DNA of 64,000 nt, from the NCBI GenBank assembly GCA_933228675.1, contig OW121741.1, positions 24,069,724 to 24,133,723 on the forward strand, given 5' to 3'. Below the pieces are notes generated by a model. That model was not told the DNA's origin, ran no database searches, and worked only from the letters and a program-made list of their open reading frames with translations. This stretch comes from Stomorhina lunata (lineage: Eukaryota; Arthropoda; Insecta; Diptera; Rhiniidae). This document shows positions 57,184-64,000 of the stretch, in pieces. The stretch's first letter is position 1. The number at the start of each line of letters is the position of its first letter. A program made the position numbers and the translations under genes.

Positions 57184-57898
57184 TGCGTTTTGGGTAATAA
57201 CACATCTTTATGGGAGGAAGAAGTTTTTAAATTTGTTAAACACAACCAATTAAGATCAGTTAGCGTTTACTTACCTACATCAGATGATTGTAAATTAGAT
57301 CCACATGTTTATGAAATGGTATAGTACGAATATTTAAAACTTGATGTTAAAGGATTTTTAAATGTAATCAAAGAGTGGCCACCAAATTTATATGATTGTT
57401 CGGCAGTAATTAACGCTATACACGATAATTTCCGTAAACAACATGGAAATGTGCTACTCGAACCATTACCTATGCTCTATACATACCAAAAAGACTATGA
57501 AAATGCATTAAAAATGTATTTGAAATTACAAAATAAAGATGTTTTTGATGTAATACGACGTTATGATCTCTATAAGGTAATACACAGAAGGATTGTACCA
57601 TTAATACAGCTTGATCAGGAGCGTGCTTTTCAAATATTACTGAACAAAAGTAAGATGCCACCGGAAATTGTTGTTCAACAGCTAGATCAATATCAGGAGT
57701 TTTAATATTTGCATTTAGATGCCTTAGACAAGGTAGATAGCAGTGGCACATTCCATTGGAAATTAGTGACTTTATATGCTACATATGATTGTTCAAAATT
57801 GTTGCCATTTCTCAGACGCTCAAAGCATTATCCTATACAGGAAGCTTTAAATATATGTCAAAATAAATCTTTTTTTTCCCCGAAATGGTTTTTGCGTA
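56830..57898 (+). pseudogene. Vps41 (light) pseudogene, intronless fragment
   Basis: The intact protein is a HOPS-complex subunit that tethers late endosomes and lysosome-related organelles; in Drosophila it is light (lt). At 56830-57035 the frame reads LMKWEEPP...[19 protein letters not shown], from the N-terminal WD40 region. Around 57040 it jumps to [15 protein letters not shown], so about 100 or more codons are missing. From 57143 to about 57860 it runs through the TPR/clathrin-repeat region: [85 protein letters not shown]. Lesions are a TAG at 57322-57324, a TAA at 57703-57705 (each where leucine is expected), a one-base loss in the T run near 57135, an indel near the A run at 57054-57062, and a frameshift near 57870 before the PEMV motif. 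About 740 bp runs with no intron, which suggests a retrocopy, though no 3' poly(A) tail was found. Confidence 0.85.
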
Positions 57899-57906
57899 GT
57901 GAATAG

Positions 57907-59540
57907 CCTTGCTGTTGAACAGTGTGCAGATAGATGCATTTTGAAAACACATTTGAATTTAGCGTATCACAACTCATTCTTTCTTAAAACACGTTTTTAT
58001 TATTCCTCCTCCTCCCGTTCGGAACAATGAGGGCAAGCTAGCGTTTTTTTTTTTTTTTTGTAAGAATACCGATTTTTTTTACAGAGTCGTATTTACGGCC
58101 AGCGTTACCGTGAAGTTTTAGTTATTTTTAACAAGGGTATTCACTTATATTTTCCCTCCCATCCAGAATCAACGGATTGACTTCCGGAGTGGTTGGGTTT
58201 GTCGTGTCCCCTGAACGGGTTAAGTGTTTTAGATAAAAAGAAGAAGAATCGAGTTTTAAATTTTGTTTTTTTTTATGGAACACTTGTTCAAGGGGGCAAC
58301 AATCGGAACAAGGGGAATTGGAAAAAAAAAGATGAAAAAAAAAGATGTCTGCCAGAATAAAAAAAGGCGGGAGGAACGGGAGAGAAAAATGTAAGCTAGA
58401 GGAAGAACGAGTGAAAAAGGACCACTCCTGGATTGAATGTTAAAAGAGATTGTCTTTTTTGTAATAAGAAAATAAATGGTGCTTTAGTTTTTTTTATTCA
58501 AAATAATAAAACTTTATTTAAAAATTAAAAAAAAAAAAAATTAAAAAGAAAGAATAATAATATATAAAAAAAACATACACACATTAAAAAAACGAATATA
58601 CATACATACCAAAATAAATAAAGATAAAAAAAAATATAAACAAAATTATACACTCAAGTTATACATGAAACATCCACAAAATACACATAAAATACACAAA
58701 AAAAAATATCCACAAAATACACAAAAAAAAATATCCACAAAATACACAAAAAGTATCCACAAAATACTCCTCAAATATACATGAAATATCCGCAAAATAC
58801 GCAGAGCCCAAAACTACTTCCGGACGGACAGAACACTTACGACTAAGACCAAAGTACAAAAAAAAGAAGGAAAGGTTAGGTTTCTTTAAATAAGGCCGCT
58901 ACGGGTTAGTATATTATAATATATGAGATTGTGGTAACGAGCCGTATATCGGGTCCGATCTACGTTTTGGTTCCAGTGTTTTTTATTAAACTGTAAAAAA
59001 AAAAAAAACGTTTAGCCGGCAACGAAACGGAATCCTTTTTTTTTTTTGACCTCGGACTGAACCTTGGACACAACCAACAACAACAACAAAAACATGGAAA
59101 GTGGCTCAACATATTAATAACTAATAAAGGAAATATGGAGTAATAATAAAAAAAGGTAAGTGAGTAGTATTTAAGCTGTAGGGGTATATGTTAGGGGCAG
59201 GTTCGATCATAGGCCAAGAACCTGCCATGGAAGAGGGTGGACAGGCCACTGCAGCAGTCCATCAGCTGCAGGCCAAAGAAGTAGGAGGTCGCGATAGCTA
59301 GGGATTATAGAGAAAATGCCAAAATTAGTAAGAGTTGAGAATAGGGAATTTTTGTACTTCTTTTTTTTTGATCAGCAATTCGTGGGTAGCTGGACTGGTG
59401 GACCTTACGCCCTCTACCGGCTTAACCAGGCCTAATAACACCAATAACATCCAGATTTTCAGCGTTGCCAGTCCAGAGGTCCACAGAGCTCGCTCAAGAG
59501 TTGCTGACATAATTGAAGGTTCTACTATAGTTAATTTAAA
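57907..59540. other. GC-mixed stretch, possibly retroelement-derived
   Basis: It contains homopolymer-rich DNA, a block with CCCTGAACGGGTTAAGTG near 58200, an AATAAATGG word near 58470, a short tandem ATCCACAAAATACACAAAA repeat at 58672-58775, GAGCCGTATATCGGGTCCGA near 58939, and (CAA)n before an ATG at 59094. The order looks like an LTR and leader of a retrotransposon, but I found no gag or pol motif and no matched LTR pair. Open frames on both strands at 59325-59547 have no known domain. Confidence 0.25.
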
Positions 59541-59739
59541 GCAATAGTCGAGGGTTTTAATATAGTTAATTTTCCATTTATAAAATAATCGTGGATTTTA
59601 ACATTGTCAATTCTAAGCAATAATCGTGACTTGTAAATTACAACTTGTAATATAGTCCATTGTGTGTATATTCTATTATATGTATATAGTCCATAGTATA
59701 TATATAGTCAATGTAATTTCAGATATAAATAGCCTAGTC

Positions 59740-60080
59740 TACCATAGACCTGTTGTGGTATCCAATGTATTCGTAATTTCTACTATTTTTTATTAAAGGT
59801 CCTAATGTAATCGTAGCTCCTATTATAGATTAGTTGAAGGTACCATTGCAATCGTAAAACCTACTATAGTCCAGTTGAAGTCTCTGATGTATTCGTAGAT
59901 ACTACTTTAGTTTAGTTGAAGATCCCTGTGTAATCGTAGGTCCTACTATAATAACAGTACGTCCTACTATAGTTCAATTAAAGGACGCAATGTAATCGTA
60001 GATTACTATTTTAGTTCAGTTGAAGATCCCATTGCAAACATAGGTAAAAGGTAGTCGTAGAGCCTACTAATCTATTAGAT
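59740..60080 (+). repeat. Degenerate minisatellite, period about 40 bp (up to about 60)
   Basis: AATCGTAGxTCCTACTATAG, then TTCAGTTGAAGxxCC, recurs with landmark TCGTA near 59771, 59811, 59851, 59892, 59935, 59996 and 60050. Copies vary by substitutions and small indels. Weaker copies extend left to about 59520 (ATAGTTAATTTA). Confidence 0.8.
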
Positions 60081-60435
60081 CAAACTCAGGATTTATGAAA
60101 TTGAAAGATTGCTTTTCATATATAGAAATAAATAAACTCACTTAAAATATTAAGGGTGACAATATGTTACAAATGTTTATTTTGTATTAAAAATAAATTT
60201 TTATATTTTTGTTTTATGTTTTTTATTGCGAATTGTTAAACTTTTTTTTGTTAATAAAACACTCTAATTTTATTAAAAAAAAATATATATAAAATGCTTA
60301 CAGAAAAATCTTACTAGTGTAATTTTAAGATGAATTTTTTACTCGATTAACTTGAGTAATTTTTAACGATTAATCGATTTTCCGAATAATTGAAAGACCC
60401 AGTTTTCAAGTTATTTGATTACTCAAACAATTAAA
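60081..60435. other. AT-rich spacer with palindrome relic
   Basis: No gene was seen. It holds the CGATTAATCGATTTT cluster at 60340-60385, noted under the palindrome cluster at 56290. Confidence 0.4.
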
Positions 60436-60533
60436 AGTCGAGTTTTTTTCCATCAAATCTGGATTTTTTTTTATGGGCGTGGCAAATTTTTCCCCTTAAA
60501 TTAGTCAGGTACGGAGACCTATTTGGTATTGTA
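60436..60533. mobile_element. Foldback element fragment (inner left arm)
   Basis: CCATCAAATCTGGATTTTTT, ATGGGCGTGGCAAATTTTTC and GTCAGGTACGGAGACCTATT are the inner left-arm blocks of the 6693 element. They are cut off at 60533, where a fuller copy begins. It appears to be an older copy interrupted by the next one or a partial duplication of it. Confidence 0.7.
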
Positions 60534-60534
60534 T

Positions 60535-61463
60535 TACACTGCTCCGCAGCCAAATCCTCCTTTTAATAAAACTATGTGGACTATATGGATCTTGATGCGC
60601 TAAACTCAGATCCGTTGTCGGTTTTTTTCCATCAGATCTGGATTTTTTTTATGGGCGTGGCAAATTTTTCCATTTAAATTACTTTACTTTACTTTATCTT
60701 TTGTTTAATTACATTTTTAACCTAAAAAAAAATTACGAATTTTGCACGAAAAAAAAAAAAATTTTTTCTCCATTAATTTATAAATAACTTCAAAACGATA
60801 AGAGATACAGAAAAATTATATTAGACTAAAATAAATGCAATTTTGTTATGCATCTTCAAGTGTTTCAATTTTGATAATCAGATGAGTCGTTTTCGAGTTA
60901 GGACGAAATAGGTCTCCGTACCTGACTAATTTAAGGGGAAAAATTTGCCACGCTCATAAAAAAAATCCAGATCTGAAGGAAAAAAACCGACAACGGATCT
61001 GAGCTTAGCGCATCAAAATCCATGTAGTCCACATAGTTTTATTAAAAGGAGGATTTGGCTGCAGAGCAGTGTAATACAACTTTTTATTGCTTAAGAAGAC
61101 AAAAAATTGCATTGACATTAATTTATAAATAACTTCAAAACGATAAGAGATACAGAAAAATTATATTAGACTAAAATAAATGCAATTTTGTTATGCATCT
61201 TCAAGTGTTTCAATTTTGATAATCAGATGAGTCGTTTTTGAGTTAGGACGAAATAGGTCTCCGTACCTGACTAATTTAAGGGGAAAAATTTGCCACGCCC
61301 ATAAAAAAAATCCAGATCTGATGAAAAAAAAACCGACAACGGATCTGAGCTTACCGCATCAAAATCCATGTAGTCCACATAGTTTTATTAAAAGGAGGAT
61401 TTGGCTGCAGAGCAGTGTAATACAACTTTTTATTGCTTAAGAAGACAAAAAATTGCATTGACA
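60535..61463. mobile_element. Foldback/MITE-like element, copy 2, with a 345-bp tandem duplication of its right arm
   Basis: The left end TATTACACTGCTCCGCAGCC (about 60534) and the right end CTGCAGAGCAGTGTAATA (about 61074) match the 6693-7591 element. The arms are TCCTTTTAATAAAACTATGT, AGATCTGGATTTTTTT and so on. ATTAATTTATAAATAACTTC occurs at 60772 and again at 61117; the right arm plus about 40 bp of flank is duplicated in tandem, giving a second right end at about 61419. The two duplicates differ at only a few bases. Confidence 0.8.
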
Positions 61464-62282
61464 TTTCTGGACATTATAACCTATGACGCCTAATGGCTGT
61501 TTAAGTTTATATCGCTTTAAAACCTCGAGCTGGCCAAAACGTCTAAATGGAGAAACGATTCAAGAAATCAGTAAAAAGCTGGTTCAGATAGTTTTTCTCG
61601 TGCTTTAATGGTAATACGAGTATAGATTGAATTATGCCGTTAGTAAAGCTTTGCATTATAATGTATCATATTTTGAATCTTGACATTTGATTTGCCAAAA
61701 ACCCCCGTATTATCGAATTTCAATCTTGTCAATCTTGAAATATTTTATTAATATTTTTTTTGTTACTGGCTGTTTTATATATTATTCCATTTGATTTTAA
61801 TTAATTACCAACATCCACGTATTTTAACACAACATTTTATTTAAATTGAAAGATGAAACGAAAATGGTTATAAAACTGATAGCATATAATATAATATATA
61901 TTTTATTTATTTTTTTTGGTATATTTTTTAAAAATATAATTAATTAACAGTCATTTATAAACGTTTTAATATCAAATATGCAAAATAAATTTTAAATAAA
62001 TGTGATACCGATAATAATGTTTAAAGCTTTTTTATTTAAATGAAACTTTGTTGATGTTTTTTTTTTGTTGTTTAAATATAATTTATGGTTTATTAATATT
62101 CATTAACTTTTTTTGTTATACAAAATATCTATATATAATTTAAAATCTAGGTATTAAAATAAAACTTTTTTTAGAGTATGGCCAACCATTTACGACATTG
62201 ACAAAGTTGGTATTTTAAAAAAAAAAAACTTTGTGGGCCAAAATGACAAAACCTTAAATATTCAGAGATAAATTAAAATAAA
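61464..62282. other. AT-rich DNA, nothing recognised
   Basis: Very AT-rich stretch with long T and A runs, no gene and no repeat family recognised. Confidence 0.45.
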
Positions 62283-62750
62283 AACAAATAAGAAAGTGCT
62301 ATAGTCGGTTAAGACCGACCATACGATACCCCTCACCACTGAGGTCAAAGGTGTTCGTTTTCCTTTATGAAGACAAATATTTGCTAAATTTTTCTATCAT
62401 ACAAACATTTTCTCAAAACTTATATATTTAAGCTGTTTCCGTCATTTGGACTTATATGAGAGCTAGGGTCAAATGTGGACCGATTATCTCGAAATTTAGC
62501 AAATTGATTTCAATTGTTACAAAAATTATGTGTGCAAAAAATAAACTTGAAATTCTCATCATATTTAGATTTACGAGCGTTTTAGTGATTTTTGTCATAT
62601 TTAGTGCGTTTTTAAAAAAGAGTTTGTGTGGGAGCCATGGTCAAATGTGGACCGATTTCAACGAAATTTGGTACAGTGATTAATGCTTACATAAGCAGTA
62701 TTTGTTTTAAATTTCATGAAAAAATAATTATATTTGTGGCCAATATATCA

Positions 62751-63866
62751 TGTAATGCAGTTTTATTTTCCAGCTGAGGCATGCCCAGTCTGTCCAGGTT
62801 CATCAAAGGTCTGCTTCCTTTAATATATTTTGCTTCCACAGGGCGGCTTGGTATCTTCGTTGGGCAAAGGCTATGCTTATTTGGGTTAAATAATAAGAAA
62901 CTTCTAAGTTTGTACAATACGAGTTTTGATCTTACGATCCGCACTACACAAAGGTATGTTTACCGAGTTCTTTTGAAACTTCGGCTCGATGTGAAGTACA
63001 AACGTTTCTTAATAACAAGCTACGGTGTATTATGAAATATCGATCGGGATTAATATGGATGTCTTAGCTATCTACGAAATATAATGATTTGACTTCCTAG
63101 CTATGAACTTATAATCCAACAAGATAAATGCTTCAGCTCTCGGTTGCCTAACTACGTTTCTAAGTTTAAGTACTTCGGCTACTATTGATCTGATCGGCTA
63201 TCTACGAATTTAAAAAATACTTCAATGAGATAAAAACTTCGGCTCTCAATCGGCTAACTACAGTACACAATCCGACGATATAAATACTACGTCTCCCGCT
63301 AGGGTAACTACAAAGCAAAGAATACTCCGATGAGATAAAAACTTCTGCTCTCAATCGGCTAACTACAGCATTCAATCCGACGAGATAAATACTTCGGCTC
63401 TCGGTCGGATAACTACAAAGCAAAGAATACTCCGATGAGATAAAAACTTCGGCTCTCCATCGGCTAACTACAGCATTCAATCCGACGAGATAAATACTTC
63501 GGCTCTCGGTCGATTCACTACAAAGCAAAAAATACTCCGTTGAGATAAAAACTTGGGCTCTCAATCGGCTAACTACGGTATTATAATACAACAATCCGAT
63601 CAACTAACTACGATGTTAACTACTAGGAAGAACTCTAAGTTCTGCCCCCCCCCCCCCTCTGTGTTGAAAACAAGAATATTTATGCTGGTATGGTTATCAA
63701 CTAAATGAGAATTATGTTTAGGTTCTGGTTTTTATTTATTAATATATATTTAGATATATTAAGGAGGTGGCAAAAATGAAAAACAGGGTGTTCATAAAAA
63801 GAGTGTAGTGCAGTATATAGATGAAAGTAGTAGAATTTAATATAATATTTGTAACGGCACGTTACA
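62751..63866. mobile_element. Likely solo LTR (1,116 bp) inserted in DINE-like copy 5
   Basis: The insert starts TGTAATGCAG and ends CACGTTACA, giving TGTAA...TTACA inverted termini as in LTRs. It is flanked by the 4-bp direct repeat ATCA (62747-62750 and 63867-63870), which is present once in uninterrupted copies. A 4-bp duplication and TG...CA ends fit a Ty3/gypsy-type LTR. No gag or pol is present, as expected after LTR-LTR recombination. It contains a 105-bp tandem repeat (listed separately), a run of about 14 C at about 63643-63656, and small open frames at 62714-63035 on both strands without known domains. Confidence 0.65.
63060..63620. repeat. 105-bp tandem repeat inside the putative LTR
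   Basis: GATAAAAACTTCGGCTCTC-like words recur at about 63231, 63336, 63441 and 63546, with a related half-unit GATAAATACTTCGGCTCTC at about 63281, 63387 and 63492. The period is 105-106 bp, made of two related halves of about 52 bp. Because 105 is a multiple of three, a minus-strand frame of 133 codons stays open with a 35-residue repeat (AEVFISSEYSLLCSYPTESR); I regard it as a by-product unless transcription is shown. Confidence 0.85.
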
Positions 63867-64000
63867 ATCAATTCCGGGAAGTGGGACCTATGGGAGGTAC
63901 CATAAATAATAGACCGATTTTGACGAATTTCAATAGCCATAGTCCCATTATCAAAAAAATGATCTGTGCCATAAAAAGAGTGTAGTGCAGTATATAGATG
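63794..64000 (+). repeat. 177-bp tandem duplication reaching the window end
   Basis: ATAAAAAGAGTGTAGTGCAG occurs at 63794 and again at 63971, the second copy running off the window. The repeated block spans the end of the putative LTR, the ATCA duplication and 100 bp of the DINE-like element, so it arose after the LTR insertion. Confidence 0.85.

Larger units (their letters stand above)
62283..63970 (+). mobile_element. DINE-1/Helentron-like element, family A, copy 5, split by an insertion
   Basis: The 5' part is 62283-62750 (ACAAATAAGAAAGTGCTATA ... CCAATATATCA). The next family block, ATTCCGGGAAGTGGGACC, reappears only at 63871 and continues to 63970. Other copies read straight through as CCAATATATCAATTCCGGG, so the 62751-63866 stretch plus one ATCA is inserted DNA. 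After 63970 the sequence jumps to a duplicate of 63794 onward, so the element's 3' part is lost from view. Confidence 0.8.

Noticed and set aside
57898..58027. Open stretch just after the Vps41 pseudogene (reads VNSLAVEQCADRCILKTHLN...)
   Set aside because: It has no ATG start and matches no family I recognise; probably chance or an unidentifiable fragment.
62714..63035. Opposite-strand open frames at the start of the putative LTR
   Set aside because: Neither shows a known domain; an LTR is not expected to encode protein here. A gene-fragment origin cannot be excluded.

Overview
This window is repeat-rich nuclear DNA from a higher fly, probably a calyptrate (blowfly, flesh fly or house fly relative). 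Four things point there: a two-exon partner-of-bursicon gene with a 60-bp intron and very strong Drosophila-like residues, a degenerate copy of the Vps41/light gene, many DINE-1/Helentron-like dispersed repeats ending in TATACCC hairpins, and mariner/Tc1 transposons. There are no bacterial operons, CRISPR arrays or rRNA genes. The only gene that looks intact is partner of bursicon (pburs) at 43795-44301.

Layout. 0-9.8 kb: AT-rich DNA with three DINE-like copies (581, 5671, 9033), a broken non-LTR retrotransposon (2.84-5.05 kb) holding a tandem repeat of about 110-130 bp, and a long foldback element (6693-7591). 10-25 kb: three AT-rich minisatellite arrays (28-bp at 10.08-13.37 kb; 31-bp at 15.47-16.82 and 22.94-24.79 kb), a second DINE-like family with a (GACA)n tract (19.28-21.37 kb) and a short foldback at 22.6 kb. 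26.98-38.12 kb: an 11.1-kb, nearly perfect satellite of the 11-mer TAGTCTAGTCA, about 1,011 units. 39.28-43.34 kb: a third 31-bp array, with orientation switches and a 1,317-bp internal duplication. 43.7-44.4 kb: pburs with TATA box and poly(A) signal.

44.55-45.84 kb: a complete-ended but frameshifted Tc1-like element (DD36E by my count). 47.6-49.7 kb: a higher-order tandem repeat of four units of about 520 bp, each built of hairpin-forming subunits of about 38 bp. 50.9-56.3 kb: nested DINE-like elements, one with an 881/885-bp recent tandem duplication and invaded by a DD41D (rosa-type) mariner and an older mariner relic. 56.8-57.9 kb: the Vps41/light pseudogene, bordered by a perfect 64-bp inverted repeat. 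60.4-61.5 kb: a second foldback copy, partly duplicated in tandem. 62.3-64 kb: a DINE-like copy split by what looks like a solo LTR (62751-63866; TGTAA...TTACA ends, ATCA target duplication) that carries 105-bp repeats.

The genes do not form a pathway. pburs encodes one subunit of the bursicon hormone and sits as a small island between satellite DNA and transposons. Tandem arrays of the 11-, 28- and 31-bp types alone cover about one third of the window, as expected of pericentric or otherwise repeat-expanded chromatin. All calls come from reading the sequence and from memory of families; no database search was run.
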